Counted from the first letter of the stretch, positions 1 through 12,101 are shown. The stretch: DNA of 64,000 nucleotides from Adineta ricciae (GCA_905250025.1 CAJNOJ010000014.1:379624-443623), one strand, 5' to 3'. Made by a program: numbers and translations. The notes: a model not told the origin generated them from the sequence alone.

Positions 1-420
1 GTAAATTGCACACTATTCGATGATTCTTTATGTTTTATTGAGCCCAAAAAAAAACCTGTTTATAGCAAGAGCTACGAGAGACTACATTTTGGTATGAAAA
101 CCCGTCCATTGTCCTTAGATATCACATCCCAGAGGTATTTGCTTTCGTTTAATATATTTTCAACGGATAAAAGTCCAAAGTTAGTTTGATCTTCTCAACA
201 ACAAATATTCAGCTACTCTGCCAAACTTCAGATACGTGTACGCACACAAGTGAATAAATTACGTCTAACGGGATCTTATACTCATGCAGGAAACAATCGA
301 CATTGGTAAAACGAATTTTCTTTTGTCATGCAACCAAGATAAATAACCTACTCTTCTACTTGTTCCGCAAATTTGGTATTAGGAGCGATGATATTAATTG
401 TGTCTTTTTGTTTGTTTCAG
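1..420. other. Upstream part of the VDAC locus, no exon assigned
   Basis: This stretch ends in the splice acceptor TTTGTTTCAG that opens the first VDAC exon I can support. The upstream half of the VDAC coding sequence must lie in or before it, but no segment here translates into recognisable VDAC sequence with proper splice sites. It is most likely intron. A tiny exon near 255-316 cannot be excluded. Confidence 0.4.
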
Positions 421-1108
421 GAAAAAAACTGCTGAACTTCGTACCGCTTACACGCATGACAAAGCTCATGTTGAAACCAATGTTGCATTCGACGCCGCTG
501 GACCTATTCTTAACGGTGCCGTTGTTTTGGGTCACCAAGGCTGGTTAGCTGGTTATCAATATGTGTTCAACACCGCCCGATCGATGTTAACAAAAAATAA
601 TTTCGCAGTCGGCTTCAGAGCTAAAGATTTCACCCTTTACGCCAATATGTAAGTCTGATTCGAATTGCTTCGTCGATGATTTTCTGAATGAAATACTTCT
701 TGTCTTGATCGAACTTATGAATTCAATACGCATCTGTTTGTTCTCATAGGAATGATGCTAATGAAGTGGGTGGTAGTGTTTACCAACGTATCAACGATCG
801 ACTTGAAACTGGTGTTCAATTAGCTTGGACAGCTGGTTCCAATCAAACACGGTTTGCACTTGCATCAAAGTATCAACTTGATGGTCAAACCGTAGTTGGA
901 GCAAAAGTAAATAATATCTGTCAAGTTGGACTTTCATTCCAACAACTGTTAAGACCTGGTAAGAGTTGGAGTCTTCGTTGTTACATATTTATATACTATT
1001 GCTCGTACTGTTTTAGGTGTTAAATTGACTTTGTCAGCATTATTTGAAGCAAAAAATTTGAATGCTGGTGGACACAAAGTCGGCCTGGGACTTGAACTTG
1101 ACAGCTAA
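421..1108 (+). CDS. VDAC: Voltage-dependent anion channel (VDAC/porin), 3' part
   Basis: Outer mitochondrial membrane beta-barrel channel that exchanges ADP, ATP and metabolites between mitochondrion and cytosol. Exons are 421-648, 750-958 and 1017-1108, ending in TAA. The translation matches the C-terminal half of animal VDAC: GKKTAELR-like start, [55 protein letters not shown] and the eukaryotic porin signature [13 protein letters not shown] at the very end. Donors are GTAAGT and GTAAGA; acceptors end in TAG or CAG. The N-terminal half lies upstream, outside the window or in unassigned sequence, so this record is partial. I see no break in the part present. Family assignment is firm; which VDAC paralogue this is cannot be told. 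Confidence 0.93.
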
Positions 1109-2729
1109 AAGTCTACAAAAACAACGCACTAACATTTGTCGCAACGAGACTAGCTGGTTTTCGTTCCTTTTAATAACTATTTTTTGTAGAAAGAGTCCGC
1201 AATTTTCGTTCTAGGATATTTTTCTGACTGTCATAGTTAATGGGAAATAGTCCATGGTCATTCTCCCACTTTTGCTTTTTTCTGTGTACCGTTTTCACTT
1301 CAGTCTCGTTCGTTTCGCGAAATACAATATAAACACCTAAACAAGAATATTTGCGTACGATTTACTTATGCGAACCATACAGTGTGATTAAATCAGAAAA
1401 AAACAAATTCTCATATTTATACATGGCATCAGCCATTCAAAGGGTATCTCGTGTTCTTGAAAATATTTTCTACCTGAGTGAAATTCGCCCATATGATGGG
1501 TATAGCTGTGCCTAAAAGAGAAAAATCTTTTTTTGTTAATATATATGTCGTAGTACAGATTAAAATCCAGTTGAGTTTGAAATACCTTCAATCGTATGAA
1601 ATTCATTAATTGTGTCAACGAGATTCCCTTTTGATGAACAAGTAATGCTCGTCCGACGACTCGCTTAGCTCTTTCTCGTTGATATCCTATACTGGATAAT
1701 TACCGAAACTGTTTATTTACACAGGTTTTTTGCAAAAAAAAGATCCGTTGTCTCAAAAAACAGAGGAAACACTTTTTTTTAAAAATACTAACATAAAACC
1801 TTCGGGGAACATTTGTATAAAGTAGTTCTTTGTCTTAAAAAAGGAACAAAATTCTTTTTTGGTAACTAACATCCAATTCGAGTTCCTTGACCTCAGTTAC
1901 CCTTTCGTTAAGCTTTATGCGAAATAGTAAAAGTTAGTAATAAATTACTATTAGGTTACTACTACTAGTTTTAAGGGTGAAAACTAACCTGATATTCGAG
2001 TTGTTCGCACCGACAAACCTCTAAAAATGTATTTTTCTGAAAATTAAGTTTCGATGTTTTCTTGACCCTGCGGACACACAAGCAAGCAAGCAAACAATTT
2101 ACGTTTCCAAGACTCTTCTCTACGAGAAAGAGAATATAAAATATTTTGCTGGTCAATTTTCATTAAATTAAAATGTTTCTTTGTATTAAGTATAAATTGT
2201 GACAGACATTCTCATGTAAAATGCTTCGTTCAGCGCGTCAAAATAAATGTAAATGTTTCTTGTTGAAATTACTATTAAAACAGTCAAAACATAGACCGAC
2301 ATACATCAAAGTTAAGTCACTAGTTTTATCATGCATAGACATTTTTTTCGAGAAATTTTAGTCTATTCTAGTTGAGATCAAAATTTCAATCTAAACTAGT
2401 TCGATTTCAAACTGAACTGGATTTTGATCTGTACTACGACATATATGTACGAGTGACAATATAAAGAACGAGGACATATAGAATATCGTCCTTCTCTCAG
2501 ATATGCACTTATTCTAATCGAACTTTTGAATGTGAAGCTCTATTCAAGGAATCTATTATACCAAACGAACTCGATGCTCCCTTTCCACAAAACACGTGAT
2601 CGCATATTTATATATTCTACGTGTTCTCAAACTTTGATTATTTTGTCTTATACAAAATTGAAGAGAAGCACTGTAAGCCAGCATAGTTCATAAAAAACAC
2701 ATTGCATAAATCAATACTTCTAACTTTCC
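1109..2729. other. Intergenic, 1.6 kb
   Basis: AT-rich sequence between the VDAC stop and the first GH13 gene, on the same strand. It should hold the VDAC 3' UTR and the promoter of the GH13 gene. Short ORFs here have no splice support and no recognisable sequence. No RNA gene seen. Confidence 0.5.
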
Positions 2730-2847
2730 ATGGCTCCGTACACCTTCGAACTATTCGCACCTTACAACAAACAAGCTGGTCTTCGACTCAAAAATGCAAA
2801 TGCCAGAATGTTCGTACGTATCACTATTCCATCTCCTCCACCACGTA

Positions 2848-2879
<32 letters not shown>

Positions 2880-5220
2880 CAACATCTCTCTTCAGGGTCT
2901 CGACATTCCCATGGAACTCAACCCAGATGATGGCCATTGGCGCGTCACTCTTGATCTAGCTGATGGTAACACTCTGCTTCTCGTCTCATCCGCTCTACAC
3001 CAAACTCTTCTGTTTCAGGCATCTACCACTATCAGTTCAAAGTCGTTACCCGATCATGGTTCGAAGCCGAGCCAGAGCCTGCTCTTCCTGACTACGTCAA
3101 CGACGAAACCAAAAGTAACTAGCCAGCATTTCCATCACACCCACACCCTCACCCTCTACTCACTGTCTTCAGGTATCGACGAAAACGAACAGATGAGAAA
3201 GACTCGTCGCGAAGAACACGAGAAACTCGTACAACTCGTGAAAGAAAGAAACCAGAAGCGAGAAGAAGAAATCACCTTCACCGAAGTGTGGTACACTTTT
3301 GTTGATCCATATGCAACCGAAGTAGATGAGCGTGGCTCGGACGATGCTTTTCGATCGGTGGGCATTCTAGTTTTCAAGAATGGTTTGTAGTTCACCGTCG
3401 ATGACGATATTAAGTGATATGCATGAGTTTTGATAGGAAAGCGAATCGTGGATGAATACGAGTGGAAATACGATAACTATGTTCCACTGGCTGAAAACGA
3501 CAAGCTGATCATCTATGAGATTCACATTGGTGACTTTCAAGATCGCTTCAAAGATGTGACAGAGAAGATGGATTATTTTGTGAGTTTGGGGATCACAGCT
3601 GGTAAGTGCGATGGAAGACGATTGAGAGATGTGAGTTGTGAAGAAAATGTTTTAGTGGAGATCATGCCGATCAAAGAATATCCAGGACAAATCGGATGGG
3701 GATACACACCAAGATATTACTTTGCTATCGAAAGTGCTTATGGTACAACTGCAGAGCTGAAAGAAATGATAGATACATTTCATAAACATGGTATTCGTGT
3801 TATCATAGATGGTGTATATAACCATGTACGTGAAGAGTCGTTATAATCAATAATAATCGATTACAGCGAATATCTTTATTTTAGTGCGATGTATCTGCAC
3901 CGTATACTGCTATTGATCATGATTATTGGTAAGATGATTGATGTGTTTACTGAACCAATAATGATTTTTCTTTGTTTTTCCTGCAGGTTTCATCATAAAC
4001 CGAAAGATTCAACATACTGTTGTGGACCAGTTTGTCTTTCTCTGTGTATTTGATATAATATTGCTTATTTGCCTTCTATTTCGTTCGTAAAAGGAATGGA
4101 ATTATGACAAATTTGATGAAAAATTTCAAGTTTGGCCTGCGAGAAAATATATAATGGATTCAGTGCAATACTTTGTCAGTGAATTTCATACCGATGGTAA
4201 ATACACCCTGTTTGCTAAATCATTAATTTTTCTCTTATTCGAACAAAGGTATTCGTTTTGATGCTGCCACTCAAATAAACAATGATGAATTTCTTGGCAT
4301 TCTCTCTCAACAAGCCAAACAGCAAGCTCGCGTTCGGTATAAAAAAACTTGCCGCATAAGATCTTATCATTTAATTTTCTCCGTTTAGTGGTTATGCACC
4401 GGATTTTTTTTGCGTTGGAGAATATTTGCCAGATAGAATTGAAGCTGTTCTATCTAATGGTGGACCTATGGACGGCATATGGCATGACAGTTTCTATTGG
4501 AAATTGCGCGATGCTATCGTTTTAGATGCAGTAAACTGGAATGAACTAAAAGATGTCATTGATGGTCGCCGGCAAGGTTACAAAAATCTCGTTGACGTCG
4601 TTAATTATCAATCCAATCATGATCACGATCGTTTATTAGTCGAACTCGGCAAAGAACGTCAGATCTTCGACCGTGATGCATTCAATCGTGTTCGCCTAGG
4701 ATTAGCAGTTCAAGCAACAGCATTCGGCCTGATGATGATCTGGATGGGAGAAGCAATTGGTGAATACAAAGAGAAGACTCCAGGAGTAGCCAAACTTGAT
4801 TGGTCACTGATTGAAGATCGCAAGGATAATTCGAATAGTATCAATAAAGAACATTTGCAATACTACAAGGATGTGATTCAATTACGAAAACGAAATGCAG
4901 CATTGACCACTCCTAATCTCGAATTTATCTATGAACATATCGGTAATCAGATCTTAGCATGGTATCGTTGGAATGATGAAACGAAGAAGTCTCAAATGCA
5001 GGAGAATCATGTTGTCGTTGCATGCAACTGGTCATCTCAAACTTACGAGAAGCACGAAGTTTGTAATATGCCTCGAAATGGTCATTGGTATGAATGGCTA
5101 AATAATGATAAAGAATATCTCGTGGAAAATAACAAACTAATTGTAACGGACTTGGTCGATCATTCTGCTAGAATTTTTGTATATCAATTCAAAAGGTGTG
5201 AGGATGATCGGAGTTCATAG
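2730..5220 (+). CDS. GH13 alpha-glucan enzyme (branching-enzyme/alpha-amylase type), tandem copy 1
   Basis: Retaining alpha-glucan hydrolase or transglycosylase of the GH13 clan, probably acting on glycogen or starch in the cytosol, since no signal peptide is seen. Eleven exons: 2730-2813, 2896-2965, 3019-3114, 3173-3382, 3437-3601, 3656-3825, 3885-3928, 3987-4029, 4094-4196, 4249-4336, 4389-5220, giving 634 aa. An N-terminal CBM48/E-set-like domain (FELFAPYNKQAGLRL, later IYHYQFKV) precedes the barrel. The four GH13 regions are visible: IIDGVYNH; GIRFDAATQ with the nucleophile Asp; FCVGEYLP with the acid/base Glu; SNHDHDR with the third Asp. As I remember it, the domain order and motifs resemble uncharacterised bacterial, especially cyanobacterial, alpha-amylase/branching enzymes, so an acquired gene is likely. 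Exact specificity is not readable. After IWMG it has EAIGEY where copy 2 has AEFGEY. Confidence 0.88.
2848..2874 (+). repeat. (TC)n microsatellite in intron 1 of GH13 copy 1
   Basis: An uninterrupted TC run of 27 nt lies in the pyrimidine tract before exon 2. The matching run in copy 2 (7199-7213) is 15 nt. It marks the left end of the stretch where the two genes become identical. Confidence 0.9.
2875..3713 (+). repeat. Identical 839-bp segment, copy 1 (partner 7214-8052)
   Basis: Line-by-line reading shows no substitution or indel against 7214-8052; the offset is 4339 throughout. The segment spans exons 2-5, part of exon 6 and four introns. The exons on both sides are diverged, so identity is not explained by coding constraint. 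Confidence 0.9.
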
Positions 5221-7080
5221 GCTTGATTTTCATTTATTTTGTTTTTCATTTATACATGCAAAAATACAGATGTAAGTTCAGATGACAATGATATAGTATG
5301 TTATTTGTGAACGAAACTATTGCACAGATAGCTGCTCGTGGTTTTCCGTTCAAAACTAACATTTTCATTATAAACACAAACTAAATATGCAAGTGTAACT
5401 TGAGATTTGCATTGGAATGAGTTAGTTGTTCGAGACTTGCTATTTTTTATATGTTGGTGAATATACGCTATTAAGATGTGGTCGACAAAGTTAAAGACGA
5501 TCTCTAACTGCTTAGAAACCAAAGATAAGTATTGTAAACAAAGACAAAATCATCACCGTTGGGTCGGTTTCGTAATCGTTCTCACAATTACAATTGCTTC
5601 AATAACATTCGAATCGTCATCATATTATTCAGTGTAAGCCATTTTTACCCAACAATGTCAGATTAGGTTATTCACATTAACTTTTTTCTTTTTCTATAGA
5701 ATAAGAAATGCAGATATTCAACATAATTTCTTCGAACATGACGCAGCATTTTTACGCATCTGCCCAGGCAGTGTATTGTTTGCGAATCCACAAAATGTTT
5801 TGTGGGAATGATTGTATGGTGGTGATAAGGGAAAACGTGACTATTGTTCTTTTATTGTTTAAAAATAGCACTAACGTAAATATCTTCAATGTGCTAAAAA
5901 TAATCCAACATGTGGGTATCATGCATTACAATACAAGTAAGGATTCGTTGAGGCTTGCATGGAACTCATTGCTGACACACCATTTGGATGCATGCCACTA
6001 ATTTCCTATTCGCTCGCGTTCTTAACGAATACCATCAGCTAGTTTAGCCGACTTAGCTGAATGCACTACGAGTACACACTGCGATTATTTTTTTCTTTTC
6101 TGCTCGCTTATATAAGCAACCGTAAGGTCAACCATCTGCATTGATGAAGGATGAAATTCATGGAACTGTCATCCGAAGTAGTTGTCTGTTCATTGTCAAC
6201 GAAATATCTTGAGTACATGTTCTTCATTCAAATAACAAGTTCAATCTCGTAACTGTACATAAGATGTTCTATTTCAGATATAAATTGTTTATAGATTGCA
6301 AAATTCACAAAAAAGATAACAACGACAACTAGTAAGTTGCTTGAAAAAGAGATATATTTTAATTAGGATGTTTTGTATTTATTGAATAAATTATTAGTAA
6401 GGACATTTATGATGAAAAAAGACGATATTGCATGTGTTGAGCTTATCAAAGAAAAAACAGCTGTTCGTGTTCAACCAATAAAACAGAATGTGTGACATTA
6501 ACCTCGTGATACGCATTGTCTATAGGGATAACAAATTATTGTTTCAGATTTAGTTTGCTTAAACATACATCTTAATCTGAGAATAGTATAATCTATAAAC
6601 TTCGATGCTTTTTTGAACTATAACACTAATAGGTTGACGAGAACAACATTTCAAAATGTTCACTTTACAGCATCTTGAGTGTTTTTTCTTATAGATAGAC
6701 ACCCTTATCCTATCTTTGCGTACTACTTATTTAGTTCATACTTTACTGCGTTGCTGTACACACTCCCCCTACCTCTTTACGCCTATGAAGATAAAATTGT
6801 TCTGCCCATACAGCTGTCAGCTTACATCTATTACAAGCAAAATAAATCAGAGAATGCGTGTAGATGCGTACGAGCACGAAAAAGTCAAATGCAATTGTAT
6901 AGCTCATCTATACATGGTATACCATGCGTTTCTTTTCCTCTCTCTTCTATACAGAATATACCCACTGCGTACTTTGACTTTATACCGCTCACAGAACGAA
7001 AAAAGAAATCGGACTAGACGTATGATACAAAGCGTGTTTCTGCATTTGATAGTATCGACATCATATAACAATATACTCGA
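5221..7080. other. Intergenic between the two GH13 copies
   Basis: About 1.9 kb of AT-rich sequence between tandem copies. Several ORFs of 70-110 codons occur, but none has splice-site support or recognisable motifs. It should hold the copy 1 3' UTR and the copy 2 promoter. I did not see extended similarity to the region upstream of copy 1. Confidence 0.5.
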
Positions 7081-9941
7081 ATGGCTCCATACACTTTCGA
7101 ACTATTCGCACCTTACAACAAACAAGCTGGCCTTCGGCTCAAAAATGCAAATGCTAGAATGTTCGTACGTATCACTGCTCCATCTCCTTCACCATGTATC
7201 TCTCTCTCTCTCTACTTTCAACATCTCTCTTCAGGGTCTCGACATTCCCATGGAACTCAACCCAGATGATGGCCATTGGCGCGTCACTCTTGATCTAGCT
7301 GATGGTAACACTCTGCTTCTCGTCTCATCCGCTCTACACCAAACTCTTCTGTTTCAGGCATCTACCACTATCAGTTCAAAGTCGTTACCCGATCATGGTT
7401 CGAAGCCGAGCCAGAGCCTGCTCTTCCTGACTACGTCAACGACGAAACCAAAAGTAACTAGCCAGCATTTCCATCACACCCACACCCTCACCCTCTACTC
7501 ACTGTCTTCAGGTATCGACGAAAACGAACAGATGAGAAAGACTCGTCGCGAAGAACACGAGAAACTCGTACAACTCGTGAAAGAAAGAAACCAGAAGCGA
7601 GAAGAAGAAATCACCTTCACCGAAGTGTGGTACACTTTTGTTGATCCATATGCAACCGAAGTAGATGAGCGTGGCTCGGACGATGCTTTTCGATCGGTGG
7701 GCATTCTAGTTTTCAAGAATGGTTTGTAGTTCACCGTCGATGACGATATTAAGTGATATGCATGAGTTTTGATAGGAAAGCGAATCGTGGATGAATACGA
7801 GTGGAAATACGATAACTATGTTCCACTGGCTGAAAACGACAAGCTGATCATCTATGAGATTCACATTGGTGACTTTCAAGATCGCTTCAAAGATGTGACA
7901 GAGAAGATGGATTATTTTGTGAGTTTGGGGATCACAGCTGGTAAGTGCGATGGAAGACGATTGAGAGATGTGAGTTGTGAAGAAAATGTTTTAGTGGAGA
8001 TCATGCCGATCAAAGAATATCCAGGACAAATCGGATGGGGATACACACCAAGGTATCATTTCGCTATTCAGAGCACATATGGTACAACTGCAGAGCTGAA
8101 AGAAATGATAGATACATTTCATAAACATGGTATTCGAGTGATTATGGATGGTGTTTACAATCATGTAAGTCTTGATGCTGAGTGCTGTTGAATTTTTGAC
8201 GAAAACTAAAACTGATTGAAAGGGATAAACTCATAATCCAGGATGCGGAGTCGTTTTGAAAATGAAATATTTACCGAGTATCTATACTGGATGTATTATT
8301 TCATTCACAATAATTTTGTTCTATCTAATTATTAGAAGGAGCATATCGTCATGATGTTTACAATTTCTCTTCGTTCAAATCGGCGAGCGATTTTGATGCG
8401 TAAGAAAAAAACAGAGATATGCATCGTACTCCCTTTTTTCAAGTTTCAAAAACGGAACAATTCTTTTCATTCTGCTAAAATTCTAACCTCAGATGAACGA
8501 ACGGTTGTTTTACGTGATAAATTTCACTAAATTCATTTTAGTGTGATGTATCAGCACCATATACTGCAATCGATCATGATTATTGGTAAGTCAAATAAAT
8601 TTGTGGATTCTAATGCAAATAAAATTATACTGATCTTGTCATTGAATAGGTTTCTACATGAACCAAAAGATCGTGTATGGTCTTGGGGACCTGTAAGCAC
8701 TCATCAATATTTATCAAGAGATGTCTATTATGTTTCTTTTCAGGAATGGAATTTTGAAAAATATGATGAAAAATATAAAATTTGGCCGGCAAGAAAGTAT
8801 GTTGGTGATTCTATTCAATACTTCATCAATGAATTTCATATTGATGGTGAGTGATTGTTCTTCATCATTTGGCGAGCATGATTGTCATACCTACACTCTA
8901 TTGCAAAGGTATTCGCTTCGACGCAGCGACCCAAATCGCGAACGATGAGTTTTTGAAAGTAGTCGTTCAACAATCCAAACAACAAGCACATGAACGGTAA
9001 TCTATTTCACTCTCTGTTCATATTGCTGTATACTTGATCTGATTGCTTTTTCTAGTGGATTCGGTACAGAGTTCTACTGCGTCGGGGAATACCTTCCTGA
9101 CAAACCTGAGTATGTCATATCCAATGGTGGACCTATGGATGGTATATGGCATGATAGATTCTATTGGAAAATTCGAGAAGCAATGGTCGCTGATACAGTA
9201 AATTGGAACGATTTGAAAGACGTTATCGATCCTCGACGACAAGGATATAAAAACACTTGGGATGTTGTCAATTATCAATCGAATCATGATCACGATCGTC
9301 TGCTAGTTGACCTTGGTGAGTAGATATCTCAGAATAATGTCTGAAAATATCCTCGATATCTAGGCAAAGAGCATCAAATCTTTGACGAAGATGCATTTCG
9401 TCGCGTTCGTATGGCGTTTACAATTCAGGCAACATCATTTGGCTTAATGATGATTTGGATGGGAGCTGAGTTTGGCGAATACAAAGAAAAGACACCTGGT
9501 ATCGCTAAACTCGATTGGTCATTGATTGAAGATCGTGAGGACAACTCGAACGCGTTAAACAAGAAACAATTACAGTATTACAAAGATGTCATTGAATTAC
9601 ATAAACTTAACTTAGCTTTAACGGCTCAGAATCTAGAATTTATCTTCGAAGAAGAAAATGATCAAGTCATGGCTTGGCATCGATGGAATTCAGCCGTTCA
9701 CGATCCTCATGCGGAAGGTAATCATGTCATAGCTGTATGCAACTGGGCATCCAAAACTTACGAGAAATACGAGGTTTTAAACGTACCACGAAATGGCCAT
9801 TGGTATGAATGGTTAAATGATGATAAAGAATATCTCGTGGAAAATAACAAACTCGTCATCGATGACTTCGTCGACCATACTGTTCGAGTTTTTGTGTACC
9901 AAATAAAAAAATGTGTGGAGTTAAAACGAGTCCTCAGTTGA
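7081..9941 (+). CDS. GH13 alpha-glucan enzyme (branching-enzyme/alpha-amylase type), tandem copy 2
   Basis: Paralogue of the gene at 2730-5220 with the same inferred role. Twelve exons: 7081-7164, 7235-7304, 7358-7453, 7512-7721, 7776-7940, 7995-8164, 8542-8585, 8650-8692, 8744-8846, 8909-8996, 9056-9315, 9364-9941, giving 636 aa. GH13 regions: VIMDGVYNH, GIRFDAATQ, YCVGEYLP, SNHDHDR. The C-terminal third is roughly 70% identical to copy 1 at protein level (by eye), while exons 2-5 are nucleotide-identical. Two structural differences are visible: an extra 48-nt intron at 9316-9363, where copy 1 is continuous, and an intron after exon 6 that is 377 nt here against 59 nt in copy 1. The reading frame is intact, so both copies look functional. 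Confidence 0.88.
7214..8052 (+). repeat. Identical 839-bp segment, copy 2 (partner 2875-3713)
   Basis: Second member of the identical pair. Past its right edge a further 59-nt identical block (8078-8136 against 3739-3797) is followed by ordinary paralogue divergence. Confidence 0.9.
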
Positions 9942-10312
9942 CATTCACATTAGTATTTTGATGTACATACGTATTTTTAAAAAACCCATAAAAATATAAA
10001 ATGTTCTTAACTTTTGTGTGCATTCAAATCCTTTTTTTGTCATTGTATAAGCAGCTGTAGAGCAACGTTATATGTGTACGTTCACAAATAAAATCGATCT
10101 CTTCATACTTAAAGCGAATACGAGGTACAATTTGTAATGATAGGAAAAACGTGCTTGAGTTCTCAATCACTCCTTCGTTTCTCATGGTAAACTTATACCG
10201 ACAATTCTTCGTTGTATAACCATCGCATTTTATTTCTCGAAACTCTATCTAGTAAATCAAGAACTACTACGAAAATAAAACCAGTCATTGTCTTAGTACA
10301 ACAGATAGGACG
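9942..10312. other. Convergent 3' ends between GH13 copy 2 and CMC4
   Basis: This 371-bp stretch separates the stop codons of two genes pointing at each other. It holds AATAAA-like sequences on both strands, as expected for two 3' UTRs. Nothing else seen. Confidence 0.5.
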
Positions 10313-10565
10313 TTATTTTGATGCTGATGGTTTCGAGGTAGGAAAACCGGAACAAACAATTGGACTTTGAGCACCATGATCCAAACAGCATTGCTTCAAT
10401 TTATCCAAAACTTTCTCACATTTATCTGGATTATACAAATGCTCTAAAATGGAATTCGTAAATCGGCTGGATGATCCATTCCATTCTCTTACTGTCGAGA
10501 CATGTTTGCAATTCACAAGCAAAGTTTTGACAAAATTCGGATTGTTTCCTATGAGAATTAGACAT
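10313..10565 (-). CDS. CMC4: CMC4-like twin Cx9C mitochondrial protein
   Basis: Small soluble protein expected in the mitochondrial intermembrane space, imported and oxidised by the Mia40 pathway. Two exons on the minus strand: 10565-10493 and 10443-10313, joined A|AG through a GTAAGA donor and a TTTTAG acceptor, giving 67 aa. The spliced product has the CMC4 pattern: FCQNFACELQTCLDK, then DKCEKVLDKLKQCC (an exact Cx9C), then the family-specific tail beginning VCSGF and ending KSASK-like (KPSASK). Human CMC4 is 68 aa, the same size. An unspliced reading of the same strand gives a 114-codon ORF that is misleading: its first two thirds are exon 1 in the wrong frame plus intron. No operon context. 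Confidence 0.88.
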
Positions 10566-11329
10566 ATCAATTTTGCTTTTCTAAACTGAATGAATGACTG
10601 ATGATGAGATGCAAAAGATGATCCAGTTGGATGGATGGCGATCAACAGGAGAATCATAAAAACTTTCGATAGATGTCGGATTTCTACTGTTTGATTGAAA
10701 ATTCACTCTAAAAATTTTAATCATCTTCCGTGCTAACTCTATTTTCACACTTACACATGAGAAATAAATTTTAAAGAAAAACATAACGTGGCACTCTGAG
10801 TGCATCTGAGAGGCATCGATGAATACTCACGTCAGAATAATCTCAAAACCTCCACTGTAGATTTTTTTCCGATACTTTGAAAACATGAGAAGGAACTTTC
10901 AAAAGAGTATTATAATCGAGCAAAATAAGCCTTGGATGAATGCACTTCAGCATAGTCAATAGATTTGTCTGTCAATTTTTAATGACTATTAATTCTTTTT
11001 TTCTTTCTTTTCCTTTGATAAATAAGAAGAAAACATCATCATAGACTTTTTTCTGACTTTCTTCCCAGTTTTCTTTTCTTCTTACTTATACAACTGTCGA
11101 ACGGCTTCGTAATCATCAATTTATTTTCTTGCCCACCCTTGTCACACATCCATCCATCCATCCATCCGACGACACTTGCCAATTCTTACGAAGAATAATA
11201 GAAGTCGAAAATCTATTCCACGAAAATAACTTGTCGTCATACCGAAACCTGTCATCATATTAATCGAAAAATGTTTGGGCGTCAATGTTTCCGTTCGTCA
11301 TTTATTTGTCTTATCAACGAAGATGAAGT
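10566..11329. other. Intergenic between divergent genes
   Basis: Contains the presumed promoters of CMC4 (leftward) and of the gene at 11330 (rightward). A short TCCA tetranucleotide run lies near 11149-11166. No gene or RNA recognised. Confidence 0.5.
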
Positions 11330-12101
11330 ATGACAGCAAGTTTTATGTTTGAACGTGTCAATGATCACAGCTGTTCGCTCCCATGCGAGAAAACAGCAAC
11401 AATAGATGAGAAATCTTGTTATAAATTTTATCAACTTGAATTACAACAATTATTCAAAGAGGACCATTTTCAACAGAAATTAGATGCCAATTGTTCGAAG
11501 GGGAAAAGTCAACGTTCAATAATGGAGCGTCAACGTGAGAAAACTAAATTGCAGGCAAGATTTTCCGACGGTGATAAGCGATCAAACAGTTTCTTATCGA
11601 TGAGCAATCGCGTATCGAAGGAAACTGTTCCAGTTGCTCTTCCCGCATCGAACAATTCAACAGAATCACGATCGAAATATGTGCTCAAAACCAAACAATC
11701 CTTGCCGTGAGTTGTTCTATCCTTTTATTTTAGGAAACTGTTTCATTTTTAGAGCAATTAGACATGATTCTATAATGAATTCTTCATCTACGAAGCAAAA
11801 AACTTACTTAATCAAGTCATTGTTGGATCTTCCGATAATCGAAGTCGCTGATGATAGTGATAAACATTTATCATATTCGAATGCATCTTCGTATACTCAA
11901 GTTCTATCATCAACACAAGATCACAGTCATGAGAATGATCAGTACGCTCAACAAATCATTCTGAAGACAATCATGTCACATTTGAGCTCGTGCACAACGG
12001 CGGAAGTTTCTAAATGGAATGTGTATCGTGATTTTCATGAAAAATTCTCATTGAGTACATCTCCAAGTGTGTATCGAAACTTCGAACGAATTATTCTTTG
12101 A
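11330..12101 (+). CDS. Hypothetical protein, 241 aa
   Basis: Not recognised. Two exons, 11330-11706 and 11753-12101, joined CC|A through a GTGAGT donor and a TTTTTAG acceptor. The product starts MTASFMFERV and ends YRNFERIIL. It is hydrophilic, rich in Ser, Lys and Gln, has a Gln/Lys-rich helix-prone stretch near residues 35-75, and shows no signal peptide, membrane segment or known domain. The ATG at 11330 is used because the one six bases upstream runs into a stop after nine codons. It is probably a soluble intracellular protein. The gene itself is supported by the clean splice and the continuous frame; its function is unknown. Confidence 0.65.

Noticed and set aside
5708..6001. A 97-codon plus-strand ORF between the GH13 copies
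   Set aside because: No similarity or splice support, and not positioned as an exon of either copy.
6716..7729. A 337-codon plus-strand ORF covering the start of GH13 copy 2
   Set aside because: It reads through exons and introns in mixed frames. The spliced model with GT-AG borders reproduces the GH13 family sequence, and the ORF does not.
10313..10657. A 114-codon minus-strand ORF with a signal-peptide-like start
   Set aside because: Only its last third is coding. The start region is 5' flank and exon 1 in the wrong frame, and splicing gives a clean CMC4.
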